Positions 33,954 through 46,850 are shown, numbered from the stretch's first letter. The stretch is DNA of 64,000 bases from Erodium maritimum (GCA_963921825.1 OY997592.1:59540336-59604335); one strand, 5' to 3'. The notes: generated from the letters alone by a model not told the origin. Translations and numbers: made by a program.

Positions 33954-36576
33954 CTACCCGAATGGATTTTCGCTGCCAGTTGACTTCGGATTCGCCATTA
34001 AAGAAGCAAACGGATCAGAAGAATTTGAAGGTGGAGTCATCATGAGAGGATAAGACTTCGCAGTCGGGTCCATGGAAGGAAACTACACAATGAATGTCAA
34101 ATTCCAAGTTAATCTCGAATCGAGTTGGCAATTTTGAGCAAAATGCAGACACATATTTACTTGTGGGGGTTGAAATTCGGGTGCTTCATCGTCGATCTCA
34201 AATGGATTGATAGATCTAGCTGAATTTGGCTGCCAATGAGTGAAAAAACTAAACATCCTTAAAAAAAAACTAGTACAATGTAGCTAAAATGAAGAAGCAA
34301 GCAAGATAGAAAGAAACTTATGGTACCTGTGGATTCTGATAAAAAGGCGAGTTGTACACCATGCCTTGAACGGGGCCTATTTGCCAGTTCGGGGCTGGCT
34401 CGGGAAAGTTTGCGAACAGATCCTACGTTAGGATTTCCAATGGTTAGTGCCCCCGACAATGTGGAAGGGGAAAATGTAACAAGTTCGGGAAACGTGTGTA
34501 TACCAATGGAAGTTCAGTTCTTATGCTAGCCTTCACTTCAGATGGAACGGATGAGAGTTCTTGTTCAGTAAAACCACTCGAATGAGCTGCTGCATCGGGC
34601 GTAAGTGATGAAGTCTGTGGCTAAAGATATGCAACAAAGTATTACATCTTTTGGGTTGAATCAGGCTTTAACATGATATCATAACTCTGCCTAGAGGGGT
34701 GACTTCCCCTTATATGTCTCAATGCGTGCAAATAAATATCTTGAGTATTAGATTTAGCTTTTGATTTGTGTCGGAATTTAACATACATGGTCAGGTCGGC
34801 AGACTATACAAGCTCCGATGTCATGTTAAAACTCGACACAAATATCCCTAAATTCAAGCGAAACGAGCATAGCAACACATTCAAATCTTGTAAGGTGCAG
34901 ATGTGATGTGTACCTGGTTTTGTGAAGGTAGAAATGATTGAGATGAGTGAAGCTGCTCTGTGTTAGGCAATGGCAGCGAAATCGACGACACAAGAGGGTG
35001 GTGGTGATCAGGCACACTGGTGGTTGGGGTGACTGATAACCCGAATAGTAAATCTTCCAAACTATTTACATTCTGGATCGAACAAGCCTTCTTCAGTGTA
35101 GATACATCACTCATATGTTGTGCTGATCCACCATTTTCACCCTCACCCTCCATGCTCAAATCAATCAAGTTCCCACCATTCCCTCCTTCCTTCTGTTTCT
35201 GTTGCATCACAACCATTCATTTTATAAACATACAGTTCAGGTAAATTTGTTTTAAATGACGATTTTATCTTTAAAAAAATTATTTTTTAAAAAATAAATA
35301 AACAACAAAAAATCCTGAATATTCGTCTCCCTTGTAAGGGAGATGAAAATTCTAGATTTTTTTGTAATAAGGTACATTTGTGCAATTGTCACATCTAATG
35401 ACTACAACACCTGATTCTGAGTCAAGCTACCAGCATCCTTCCCGTCTTGGGCCAACCGCGCCACCACGGGGGAGCGGGATTGGTGCGCGATTCTCTGACA
35501 CTCGGGCGACCTAGGGGAAAGCTCATGGCGGCGGGCGCTTCCACTCCGAACCCTGTGGTCAACAATCTCAAAGAAGGCAGTGCTCCTCCTTCCACCACTT
35601 CTCAAACGGTCTCTAGCCATGGAAGGACTTCTCCTTTCTTCAAACACGCTCTTGAAATCGCCTCTTCCGGCGGGACTAGACTTTCCAGGGCTACGCGGAT
35701 CAAAATTGTTGTCGTACGTCGGGCTCCTACCGGATGAAGTTGTTTTCCTAAGTTGATGTGCTTCTTCTTCACTCTACAAAACCCACAACCAAAAGGAATG
35801 TGACACAAAAATAGTACACTTAACTTAACCCGCGCATACACAGAGAGCTTACCTGTTTAAGGCGCTGGACCTTCTGGTTGTCGCCAGAGAATCTCCGATC
35901 CATGTAGGCTTGCCTTATAAATTCCCTCAGTTTATGAAGATTACTGAAAACAAACACGTGAATCAAACATTATGAACCAGACTCTAATATCATATTAACT
36001 GACCAACTCAACCAAAAGCTAAAACTGATAGTTAAAGTCACCGAACCTGCTGTTAGGGACAGAATGTCGTTCTGGATCGTATCCTTTGAAATAAATCTGT
36101 CTCGCACGCTACGAAAATGAATCTCTAGTTAGCAGAAAACTATGCAAGTAATAATGCAGAGTAGGCACACACTCACCCCATTTCCCGCAGCTTCGAGTGC
36201 AGCAACTTCTTCTGCGGTGAATCTAGCTATGGACACTGATTTAACTCGGTGTGTGAACTCCCGACTGGATTCGATTATGAAACACGTAATCAGTACCATA
36301 TCGAAAATGAAAATAGACATCATGATCTGTGATACTTACTGTATTCCACTGCAATTTGTGCAGACGAATGTCAGGAAAGTTATGCAGACATACTGCGGTC
36401 CCTGCTTCAACAATGTTGCTTAGTTCATGTTCATGATTAAGTTTGAAGATAGGTACAAGTTGTATATATGTTACCAAACTATTGCAGTTGATGCACCGGC
36501 GGTTCTCGGGAAGTTTGAGCAGGGCACGAATGGACCTCTCGATCCTCTCCTCTTCCTTCTTCTTGTAGCTTGCCAT
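33954..36576 (-). CDS. AGD14: ArfGAP-domain protein of the AGD14/NIG type
   Basis: Eleven exons with GT-AG borders keep one frame: 36475-36576, 36340-36401, 36177-36264, 36047-36108, 35853-35943, 35411-35773, 34914-35198, 34504-34614, 34327-34422, 34161-34229, 33954-34082. They give about 485 residues. The ArfGAP zinc finger is C28-x2-C31-x16-C48-x2-C51, followed by SGIHREFTHRVKSVSIARF with the catalytic Arg at 56; the domain runs to about residue 125. Later parts are Ser/Arg-rich (exon 6), LIDLSMEGEGE and LEDLLFGLS (exon 7), ELPLDLFANFPEPAPNWQ (exons 8-9) and a STNPFD-like SINPFEIDDEAP. Family members stimulate GTP hydrolysis by Arf GTPases or act as trafficking scaffolds; the Arabidopsis relatives are about 600-650 residues, so this one is shorter. 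Exon 7 may start at 35198 or 35192. No frameshift was found. Confidence 0.93.
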
Positions 36577-37330
36577 TTATCTTCTTCTCTTACTCAACTG
36601 CAATTGCAAGTTTAAACTTTAAATCAGCAACGAGCTTGAAACTCCCAAAATGATCGTTTATTTGCCAATCAACACAATTCAAATTATCGAATCCATTTGC
36701 AGCTAAAGAGAACCAAATTTGAATAAAAAAACAAAATCGAAACAGAGTACAACAGGAATACTTGGCTGATTGAGAAATTGAAGCATTTGTTTTTAAATTT
36801 TAGGAACTCACAAGTTCAAACTTGTAATCCAAAATAATCAAAATTTCATATATTTTCTCAGCGACCAAACATACCAGATCTTAAGATTCTTCAACTCGGG
36901 GTATGAAAAATGAATTACCCACAGATATTTACAAACAAAATTTGATTTTTTTTTCTTTGATTTTGAAACCAATTTGTTTCTTGTAGCCACGCATTTTCCC
37001 TGGAATTTCCTCTTTATCAGCCAAGAGCTGATGGGGCAACCAAATCAAATTTCCCTGAAATTTTCCGGGAAATTCTATATGGAAAATGGAGACAAAACTG
37101 GAAAAGGAAGACAAGTATGGCGCGTGGTGCTTGAGGGAGGGGTCAAAACAGCGGGAAAATTGGCGCTACTAACGGTAACATGTCTGGTCACCATTTTCAC
37201 TTCTTTTTTGTTCTGATTATACAAATTCAACATTTATTTTATTTAAGACTTTAACTACAAACTAAAAATATACAATATTTACGTTTCTGAAACTTAACTC
37301 AGAAAATGTTTGATAGAATTGAGCCTCATA
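36577..37330. other. Promoter and 5' flank of the ArfGAP gene
   Basis: No gene is supported. The segment just above 36576 should hold the ArfGAP leader and promoter; I could not fix a TATA box. The small + frame at 36974-37216 is not recognised. Confidence 0.4.
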
Positions 37331-37334
37331 GACT

Positions 37335-39365
37335 AGTATTTTAGGGGTTCTACCCTTTCTATCCATCGCCTCTCTTCTCGTAATCATGACATCATCATCA
37401 CCCTCTTTCTATGATGATATTGTCGTTTCGCCCGGTCCCCAGCCTTCGGTCTTCCTCCATCCCAGCCGAGAAGCCCCCCTCACTGATCCGCCACCTCTCA
37501 TCCATGTAGACGTCTCTTCGATGCGACAAGGAAATCTCGGTCCTCCTCAAGTACAATCAATGGTCAGGTTGTTGGTAGGGTCCTTATCATAGGCTCCTTC
37601 CACGACCATCTGATGCCAACTTCCTTCCACGGACAACAGGCAGCTTGGCATCCGTCCCGAATGTCCCATGTAACTCATTTGGTAGACACGGAGGCACAAT
37701 CAGTGTTTCGGAGCTCTCCAGTCCGGTCGTGAGCCACCATAAGGTCGGGACCGTCGCTCGTCGTTCCCTCGGATTCGCGTGACTTGGAGTAAATCCATGG
37801 TCCTTTCACGGCGTTCTCGCTGAAGGACGGTGAAGACGACGAGGACGCAGTAGTGCTAGTCCCAGATGAGGTCGTCCCAGCAGTATTGGACGGACGCTAT
37901 CATCATGCAATGGCTGGTCGAATTATGGCCGATATTTCAAGCAACTCGCGGTCCCTTTGTAGGTCATGATACAAAAATGAAATGCCCGAGGATTGGAGGT
38001 CGAGTGGCTCTCCAAGAAGGTCGTGGAGTTCTATTTCCCGAGCAGCGTGGTCATGGAAAACATCTGCCACCGGAGGCCGTGGGGAATTAGCGGTTACCTA
38101 CGGATTATGGTACCACTCCTCCCTTGCATACAACAAAGCGCCATATGTTTTTAGTTCATGGAGATTGGGATGCTCGTGTGGCCCATAGTTGATCCCTGCT
38201 GGGCAATACCTTGGGCACCAAGGTACTTGGAGCCCACAATCATTGGCCTCTCATACTAAAGACACAACAACCGGGTCAGGACATACCAAGCTCTACTTTT
38301 GAAAGTAGGACTGGAAGAGGTCCGTTTCGATGACTCATTCTAGGTCTCGACGGGTATGGATACGGAGCAGCTCCTTCGAACGACTTGGGAGGCACCACGG
38401 TGCAACGGGTGCCACCGAATGAAGAACTCTTGACCTCCCTCATTCTAGAGGCACATGAGGGAAGAGAGAGGGGACGAAGGACTCATGCTCCTCCCCCAGA
38501 CTTCCCATCACTTCCCCCTCTCGTAATTGAGGAGCCTGCCTCGAAGACTTGTGATTTGGCTAAGGAGCATCCCGAGAGGATGACTCTAGGATTTTTGGGC
38601 ACATCCCGAATCGGAAGATAGGACGAGCGAGATTATAAAGACTAGTGATCTGGCTAACGAGTCCCATGAAGACGGCACATTCGTGCATGGGGGACATCAT
38701 CTCTACATTATAAAGAGCCCTACATAGTCACTGTCACCTTCCCCGAAGTGCCAATAGGGGACACTTAGACATTTCACTGAATGGGAAACCAGAAAGAACC
38801 TTGAGAGCAGTAGGGCGCCCTGGGCCCAAGAAGCCCAAGGGATGGAAGCCAGGGGGGAGAGGAAAGACGGAAAAATTCTACACACGAACAAACAAGCTGG
38901 AAAGGGCGTTCGACCTATTGGACATCACCACCACGACCGCAACTATTGGACAAAGGGGAGGACAACTTCTAGCAAGCAAAGGCTACCAAGCAATCCTGCC
39001 AAGAGTCATGAGTTGGGCTCGGGACGGGGTGGAATGTGTTTGGTGGCCTACCCCCCATGATCCGGGACTGGGCCCACTGGCCTCTCTTAGAGGAGCGAGG
39101 GAGCACCTTCGTGTAATTTTTGGTTTAGTTGGTCTTTGAAAACTGTTTTTTTTTTATGTTTTGGACGTTGTTTATTCTGCCGCTAAGATGTTGGATTTGT
39201 TGTTTGGTTGTCTAAGATGCAAATTATACGTTTTATGGGTACACGAGCGTCGGAAAACTTATTGGGTCCCGAACACATTCTGGAACCCAAGATCATCGAC
39301 CCAAATTATGTTACTATTGATTGAAACATTTAATAAAAATCCTTCGTCGCTTGTTTCAGAAAAGA
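37335..39365 (+). mobile_element. ORF1-only LINE-type retroposon (DUF4283 type)
   Basis: A pyrimidine-rich leader precedes an ATG at 37386 (MTSSSPSFYDDIVVSPGPQP). Broken frames follow to 39139 with ORF1-like segments: VVEFYFPSSVVMENICHRRP, GLEEVRFDDSF and YIVTVTFPEVPIG. Several match the minus-strand ORF1 at 1450-3061 (GDVRFDELLRVLIG), so the two are relatives. The 3' part carries AATAAA near 39334 and a short A tail after CGCTTGTTTC near 39360. No reverse transcriptase is present. No convincing target duplication was found. Confidence 0.55.
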
Positions 39366-39517
39366 ATATATATAAATATTTAAAACTAGTTTAAAGATAA
39401 TATTTCACGTGAGAAAATATATTTTCTATCTTGTATTTTGAGTTTTAATTGATTAATATTGTTACACTTCAAACTGTATTAGTACACCCTGATAATCTTT
39501 CTCTATTTCACAAAATA

Positions 39518-39988
39518 AGGTTAAATATCGAAACTTACTTTTAAGTATTGGTTACGAACACTCTATTACCTAACGTTTCAAAATGACAGATACACTATCT
39601 TAAGTATTGATCACACGATTCTGTTATTAAAAATAGACGGAATATTCTATTTTATTAGTCATATGACCTTATGTCATTTAATGGATAGTAAAATAATGAT
39701 TTTGCTCTTACTTATTTAACCTCTATACATTTTATAAGGAACATTACCATTGTATCCTCGTCATTATTCCTTGTAAAATGTATAGAGATCAAAAAAGTAA
39801 GGGCAAAATCGTCATTTTATCATCCATTAAATGACACATGAGGTCATATGACTAAGAATGAAATATTCCGTCCATTTTTATTAACAACATCGCGTGACCA
39901 ATACTTAAAGTAATTCATTTGTTATGGTGAAACATTAAGTAATATAGTGTTCTTGACCAATACTTATGAGAGTTTCGATATTTAACCC
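39518..39988. mobile_element. Foldback MITE, Mutator-like, copy 1
   Basis: The two halves are inverted copies. The left arm GGTTAAATATCGAAACTTAC pairs with the right arm ending GTTTCGATATTTAACCC, and pairing continues through most of the 471 bases around a centre near 39750 (ACCTCTATACATTTTATAAG versus its complement). The 9-base flanks CACAAAATA and TTAAAAATA agree at six positions. It matches the better-preserved copy at 52126-52604. Confidence 0.75.
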
Positions 39989-40229
39989 TTAAAAATATAC
40001 ATGATATGTTTAAATATCTTACAAATAAAAATAAAGTTCTAAATATTAAAATTAAATTTAAAACTAAAAAAACAAATTAATTGATTAAAAGATCAATTCT
40101 ATCTTTTTTTTATTTTTTTAAAGACAATTTTATCATTTTTGATAAATTATACAAAAAATAGGTAATGAGTTGATACAACTTGAAACAAAAAATAATAATA
40201 AATATGAATCAGAGATTATTGGATTCGCC

Positions 40230-40760
40230 CAATGAGTTTTACTAGGGTTTCTCTTTCTGCTAAGGCTTTCTTCACGTCGCTTCTAGCCATCGTATCGTTA
40301 GCTCCCTTCCGCCATCAACGACGTGTCTCCCGACTTCGTTCGGGTCCCCCTTGTAACTCCAATGTTTTTCGCTTCTAGTCGACCTTCCCACCTTAGAGCC
40401 CATCGACCTCCCTTTCTCGGTTCATCTCCCCTGATCAACATATGTCATCTCTAAAGCCGTCATCGACGTATCCACCTCCTTAACCTATAACGATGCCTCC
40501 TCCCTAATCTGTCTCCCGATTCCGGGTCGACATCATTTGGCTCCTCTTTACTTTCTATTTTTCTCTCCTTTTGTAAAGTTCAATTACAATGTTAACGACG
40601 AATTTTTTTATATTATGGGATTAAGCAACGTTTAGGTATCATCTTGAGCAGTTCTCTAAAGTCCCCCCCCCCACCCCCCCCCCCCCCCCCCCCCCCCCAG
40701 GATTCAGCAATAAACACCCTCTTGAACGGTTCTCTCCAGTTTGATTTTGCTTATAGTTTG
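40230..40760 (+). mobile_element. Relative of the RNase H-only retroposon
   Basis: The leader (AGGGTTTCTCTTTCTGCTAA, then CATCAACGACGTGTCTCCCG) matches the first 350 bases of the retroposon at 56162-56976. A later block (GATTAAGCAACGTTTAGGTA, CTTGAGCAGTTCTC) matches its RNase H segment near 56710. Here the homology is broken by a C run, after which GATTCAGCAATAAACACCCT repeats the same motif. Ends and target duplication were not found. Confidence 0.55.
40663..40698. repeat. Poly(C) tract
   Basis: 36 bases, all C except one A at 40673. It sits between two partial copies of the same retroposon motif. Such a run is hard to sequence and may mark an assembly joint. Confidence 0.9.
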
Positions 40761-41725
40761 TATTTTCATTACAAAAACGTCTCTACAGGAATTTGTCTCA
40801 AGGTCTGTGGATCATGACCATGTTCCCTGTACTGACTCTTATTAAACCTTTTGTTCAAAATAAATATCAGACCAAATTGATTCGATTTTAAGTACATAAC
40901 AATAAATTAATTAAAAACTCAAAATACATGGCAATGAAATATAGTTTCTAGTATTTTATACAAACGAAGTAGAACTACGGGCAAGGCTCGGTGGATATCT
41001 TGATGAACGCAATCGTGTTAAAAACTTAAAGGTAAAGTTTTGTGGCCCTGGAGGTCTTCCCAAATGGAAATTAACGGTAAAGTTTTGTCGCCCTTGAGCC
41101 CAAACTTGGCCGTCTTAGCAATCATTGATCCCAAGGGTTGAAAATTATACAAGTGCAACCTGCAGAGAGTTGATGCAGTGATCAGCATCCAATACAATGT
41201 GCATACCTAACACACTTTCCAATACAGCAGCACCAGAGAGCCAGACATGGATGGTGCCAATGGGTAAAATCTGAGTTATGTGTAGATTACTAAGGCAATA
41301 TCTTACCTCTCTATCCAAAGCCAGTGTAAATTCATCCAAGATCAGGATGTGCAGCCATGGATGATGCAAATTGAGGAGGCCCCACAGATCCCGGGCTGAA
41401 GACTTGGTTGAGTTGCAGCCTTGGCAACCTGCTCCCACATGAACTGCTGACAAAGAGGTAATATATTTCATTCAGAAATGAGAAGAATAAAGGCAATATA
41501 TTTCATTCAGAAATGAGAAGAATAATCGAGTCTCCAAACAACCAAAACCAAGCAATTTCACATGTTCTTGGGGCAAATTAAAGAAACAAATACACTAGGA
41601 CAGCAGAATGTACCTTCCCGGGAAATCAATAGAGTAAGAATCGGCTTCCAACTTTGTCAGGAACAGACATGAAAAGTTCAGACCCAAACACATAAAATCA
41701 GTGTCCTTTATCCAGCAAGCATTTG
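40761..41725. other. 3' flank of the SWIM gene
   Basis: Probably contains the 3' UTR of the SWIM-domain gene close to 41725. A 108-residue minus-strand frame (41145-41471) has no start context or family match that I trust. Two 40-base direct repeats (GGTAATATATTTCATTCAGA-like) lie at 41458 and 41493. Confidence 0.4.
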
Positions 41726-44700
41726 TTAGTTCAGCTCGGGAGGCAAGGGCTGAAGCAGCCCATTATTAGACAAGTCTTCGAGGCCCTTTATGTCTTGCTG
41801 CAACCGGCCTACATGTAGAATAGCATGATCAAGAACCAAAGGATCATCTGGCGGGTTTTGTAAAAGGCTCAGCAAGGCCTGACGGTAAACTTGGGCCCCC
41901 AATAAGGGCCTAGCAACCTGTCGACTCTTACACAACATAGCCACCTTAATCACATGCTTACAGATATTTCCCAAAGCTGACCACGAGCAATCACAGATAG
42001 AAAACTCCGAACCAGGGTTCCATATGGTATATGCCAGGCTTCTGTCTGTTTGAGACATGACTTTTGCTAGTTGAAGATTTTGCTCATCTAATATTACATC
42101 AACATCTGGAATCGGCAGGGCCCGATACCAAGAATTGCTTGGCAATGTCTTGTCCCTCAAGTTTCCAAAATATCCCGTCTTCATACTGTACTGAGCTAGC
42201 CAAAACAACGAGTGAAATTCAGTTGTCAGAGTGTGAACCAACCAGTCAAGTCTTGACCAGGAACTGGCATTTTCCCTACTAAGAAGCTCGCCTTTCAACT
42301 TTAAGTGGTAAGATTCAATTGCGGCATGAGGCTCTGGACTAGTCACTGTTAGAGATCTTACACCATTGACCCACAACTCTGCAAGGCAAGAAAATGAGGA
42401 TAAGCATCTCAAGAAGGACAATATAATATACTGTCTAGAGGTCGCGTTTTAAATTTATGATTCACGTAAAGCAATGCATAACAATACTTTTTTCCTTCAG
42501 GAAGTAAGGACTAGTGTGAAAAGCAAGAAATCCGACCAGTGGGTGGGGGGAGGGAATTTAAAGAAAAAAGTTTCCAACATAACTATGTCTTTTGGATGTA
42601 GCTATTGACCAAAGTTGGGGATGGTTACGAGCAAAAGATGTATAGTACACAATAGCTATATGCAATCAACCCTAATTCTTTCAGCGAAATAAACATCGGC
42701 TGTATATGCTGATGTTGATATCCCAGCAACTAGGTCAACGACATCATGCACAATAATTGAAGCATAGTTGAGTAAGTACCAACATTTGGAAGCCATCGGG
42801 TCCTGAAATAATCCAAAAAGGCACTTTGGTCAACAAACACTTGCATAAATTCTTCAATTGCATCTACAGCATTTGACCCATTTCGGGTGCAGTACAAAAT
42901 CCAGCCAAGATTCTTAAACATCTCCCGCTGAACATCAAAGTTACTACTTTTCTTCAAAATGTTTCTCATCCAAGCTCGGCGAACATGCCAGGTGCATAAT
43001 AAGACCCGGCATTGGAAAACTTCTCTGCAAACAGGCACGATCTAATATTCATATTCATGTTCTCTTTTTCTAAAATGGGAAAATGAGTTAACAGAAAAAC
43101 CAAACTGATACAATACCTTATTATGCAGATGTCAAGCGAAGGATCATCCACCAGAAAAGATTTTAGCTGCCATCTCGGGTCCTTAGTTCGTATTCTTTCA
43201 GCAAATGACCCAATCCATTTATGGAGATCTTGGCCAACAAAATTTGAGGTAATGATCCATGCAACAGGAATTGCATTTTGAGATGAGTCGAAAACAAGCA
43301 AACTACACAAAGGATACTGCCAAGAGAGAGCATATATAAACGTAAACACGAGTACAAGCATGAAAAGCAAACTAGAATTTTTATCCATCATAATACGGAA
43401 AATCTCACTCAGCTACCCTTAAATATACGGACTGTTCTCAACTAACAACCCCTAAATTAAAAAGTTTTTGACAACCCCTAAGTGTTTTTAGTATCAATTT
43501 ATCCCAATTACGACAAGTTGTGGGTGTGAAATGACAAAAATACCCTTTTAATTTTTAAATGACGGTATTTTTGTCATTTCACATCCAAAAGTTGACAGGA
43601 TTGGGGTAAACTGAGACTAAAACAACTTGGGGGCATGTCAACTTTTTAAACTTAGATGTAATGGATTGAGAATGGTGCGTACTTAAGGGTAGTTGTGAGA
43701 GACTATCCCATCAAAACATGCTAAGCACTATCCTTTGTAAATTGCTAATAAAGGTAGCACAAAGTGGTGGTAAGACCATTTTTGTTCTACCAAGTTGAAA
43801 GCAATGCAAAAAAGGACCAGAAGTCGAATTTCTAAATAACATGACAACGTCGGAACCAAAGCACAATACCTTAAGTTTATTCAAGCCAAATGTTGAATGA
43901 AAAGCTATAGAACCATTATGCCCATGTTGGAGCATCTGCTGCATTTGCCAGTCCGTCTGTATTCCTAAAATAAATGGTTCAGAACCAGAGCTATTTTGGA
44001 AGAAAAACACATTCTTCTGATGTCGTTGCACCCACATCTTTACACTACATTCATCATCTGCATGTAATTCATGTGAACCATTACGGATAGCCCTTTCCAT
44101 GTTACGAACATCATTCCGGGTGAGAAAATCATCACGGTTGTGGGGTCCGCCATGGTTTTGCACCACCTCCATATGATGTTGGAATATATCATCTAGGGAT
44201 ATTCCGGCATAAAGCATAGACATCAGTTTCAGGCGCAATTCCTCTGAAATTCGAGGAGCATACATAGCTCTTGTCCCCACCGCATCACGATCAAGTATTC
44301 CATGACATGGGCCCCCCGTTTTATCAACATGCTTTCTTTGATTGTACATGATGAGGGCAATGAGAGGGCGAGTGTACAAGCGTTTTACAGTGAAATGGCA
44401 AAGGCATCCCCTCATCATATGGCGCCTGCCTGGCCTACTTCCTTTCCCAGAGGCAGGTTTGGAATTTGAACCATCGCCCATTCCAGATTTTGTGTCCCGA
44501 TAGTCTTCAGGACCATAAGAACACCAGTATCTGAAAAGATTGACTGAATATTGTCAAGCTCAATCCTTATGTTTATGCACCATCCTAAAAATAAGAGAAA
44601 ATGTCACTCAGCTACCCCTAGGTATGTACCATCCTCAACTAACTACCCCTAAGTTTACAAAGTTTTTGACAACTCCCTTAAGTTTTTTAGTCTCATTTTA

Positions 44701-45524
44701 AGCTAATTCCATCAACTTTGGAGTGTGAAATGACAAAAAATACCCTCATGTAAAAAATATAAATATACTAAGAGTATTTTCATTATTGCACACCCAAAAG
44801 TTGACGGAATTGGGGTAAGTTGAGACTAAGAAGTTGTCAAAAACTTATTAAACTTAGCGGTAGTTGATTAAGAAATGTGCATATTTAAGGGTAGCTGAGT
44901 GAGATTATCCCTAAAAAATAATGTACACTGTGCTTCAGTGATAATAAATGTAAGTGCAGTAAAAGAAAACAAACACTCCCTTGGACGGGCCAAAAGAGCA
45001 TCCTGATCTCGTTCGCGTCAGTGCAATAATGATGTGTTGGTTGAAGTACTTGTACTTGTTTTCTTGTCCTCAACTAATATGAATAGCTTTAACTCGAAAT
45101 ATTTAGTAATGGAATATAATTAACCTGGGGCTAGCTTTACTGAACTTACTTAGTCTATGCCAATGAATTCACTATGGAACAGTTGTGATGATTTCTTTTC
45201 ACTCATCTAAAGATGGGAAAATGTTCAGAAGAACCACCCAAGATTGAAAAGGAAAACATACAATGTATATTCGAGATAACCATCAACCCTTGGCTTGCTG
45301 ACGCTCCCTTCAGGCCTCTTCCTTCTCGATTCAATCCGGAAGCTAGCGGGGCATTCTGCATTGGAAGATTCTCCTTTTACAAAATCATCCACTCTGGCAA
45401 AAGGGATCAAAGCAATATCATCACCACCTTGGCGACCACCTTCCACTTTTACCCACTTTAGATGAGCAGCAGAAAACTCCGCATAAGGTGGATCTTGTAC
45501 TGGGAGGTTAAGGATGTCCTCCAT
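41726..45524 (-). CDS. SWIM zinc-finger protein of MULE-transposase descent
   Basis: Five exons with GT-AG borders (45262-45524, 43870-44530, 43117-43316, 42780-43024, 41726-42378) give 673 residues in one frame. This is close to the roughly 700-residue Arabidopsis SWIM-family relatives (At1g60560 type). The start MEDILNLPVQDPP at 45524 is the first ATG. Exon 1 ends DGYLEY and joins LYWCSYGPEDYRD. The middle carries a MULE-transposase-like domain (HSTFGLNKLKYPLCSLLVFD, AIPVAWIIT, CTWHVRRAWMRN). The C-terminus has a SWIM finger, CDCSWSALGNICKH (C-x-C...C-x-H), near residue 580. The family is thought to derive from a domesticated transposase and probably acts in the nucleus; its exact role is not established. 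A non-coding leader exon probably ends at 46603. Two introns each hold a MITE. Confidence 0.93.
43396..43709. mobile_element. Foldback MITE in SWIM-gene intron 2
   Basis: The inverted ends GGAAAATCTCACTCAGCTACC and the complement of GGGTAGTTGTGAGAGACTATCC agree. Arms also pair internally (GACAAAAATACCC versus GGTATTTTTGTC). The 9-base flanks ATCATAATA and ATCAAAACA match at seven positions, as expected for a Mutator-type insertion. The unit fills more than half of the 553-base intron. Confidence 0.72.
44595..44911. mobile_element. Foldback MITE in SWIM-gene intron 1
   Basis: Same family as 43396-43709: it starts AAATGTCACTCAGCTACCCC and ends GGGTAGCTGAGTGAGATTAT plus CCC. Flanks TAAAAATAA and TAAAAAATA match at seven of nine positions. 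It lies in the 731-base first intron of the coding region. Confidence 0.72.
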
Positions 45525-46850
45525 TCTAGGCAACTACTCCAAGCAAAACAAAACAAAAAAAAACAATTATCAATGCAATCCCGATATTCCTTTTCTTTGG
45601 TGAAGCTCGATCACTTTGTCCTATATTTTATCTTATAAATATCAAGGAAACAAATGTAGAAAGTAAATGCTTACATGATTCTAAAGTAACCAGCTAGCTT
45701 ATAGGGTTTCTAATGATCACATAATGAACATTTTGACAATTCCAAAATTACGAAAGATAATTGAATAAGGTTCCTTAAACACTCAGTCAACTGTTGCAGT
45801 CAATAACGGAAATGTGAAGCAAATTATCTTATCCTCTTGGTCTGAAATCTAAATACATAAACAAGTGGTAATTCCAAAAAAAAAACAATGATTCAAAAAG
45901 TAAAGAAGTTAATGAAATTTATAGACAAAATACACCAAGAGAGCCCCCTTTCCATTATGGAACCTCAATTTGGAATGTGGGCTCCTAAGCCTCCTATAGT
46001 GATGAAACCTAATGCTCACAAATCATGACTACTAAAAATGTTCCCCAAATAGTCCTGAAGTATGCACTTCGTTCCACTTGAGTCCCTAAGCTAGATATAT
46101 TTCTAGATTTGTCTAAGTGCATCATTTTGTTCCAATTTAGTCTTTGTGATTGCAATGCCCAAATTGGAAGTGCATACTTCATGGACTGTTCTTAAGCATT
46201 CTTCCCCGAACTACTGATCACCAAAGTTTCGTACGAAAACAGCAACCTGATTCGAAGAATGGAACTACTCAAAGTGCTCAAACTCAAGTTTAGAGTAAAA
46301 TCGTACCTTTGTTTCGTGGCCTTTCATAATTCCTCTAACTGCTGAAACAAGAAAGCTCCACACTCTTGATCTTCCTGAACATATAAATGAAACCCACAAA
46401 TCTTATAACAAAAAAGGTGGAAACTTTGAATCACACCTCATAGATGAAACAAAAAAATGGTCGAAAAACAGACAACCCAGATACCAAAAACGTCATGAGA
46501 TTCGAAAATACTAGAAAAAGGAAAATTCGCAGAGCTGAAGAAGGAGAATAGTTGATTAAACAGAGAAATGAGGATCCGAAACAAAGAGAAGTAAAAAATT
46601 ACCTTGGAGATTTCAGTGGAAGAAGAAAAGGGACCGATTGATTCTGAGAAGTTTGGGGAACAGTAGAGCTCTGTTACCAGGAACGCTGATAAGGATGAGT
46701 CTAATACCATATTTGCCCCAAGGCGAGGAACCGGATTCAAGACCAACTTCAAACAAAATTGGAAAAATAAGGTTATTTTGGTAATCAAATCTATGTTAAT
46801 GTTCGTTTGTTTATCAAATATAAATTTAAGAATACTACATCATAGCCTCC
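45525..46850 (-). promoter_or_regulatory. Leader and promoter region of the SWIM gene
   Basis: No second gene is supported. On minus, a probable non-coding exon ends CTCCAAG with donor GT at 46602 and would splice toward the first coding exon. The 116-residue open frame at 46438-46788 covers this exon and part of its intron and is not a gene. Confidence 0.45.

Noticed and set aside
41145..41471. Minus-strand frame with LHILILDEFTLALD, similar to an ABC-type Walker B and D-loop
   Set aside because: There is no Walker A, signature motif or transporter domain nearby, and it lies where the SWIM-gene 3' flank is expected. The likeness is short and probably chance.
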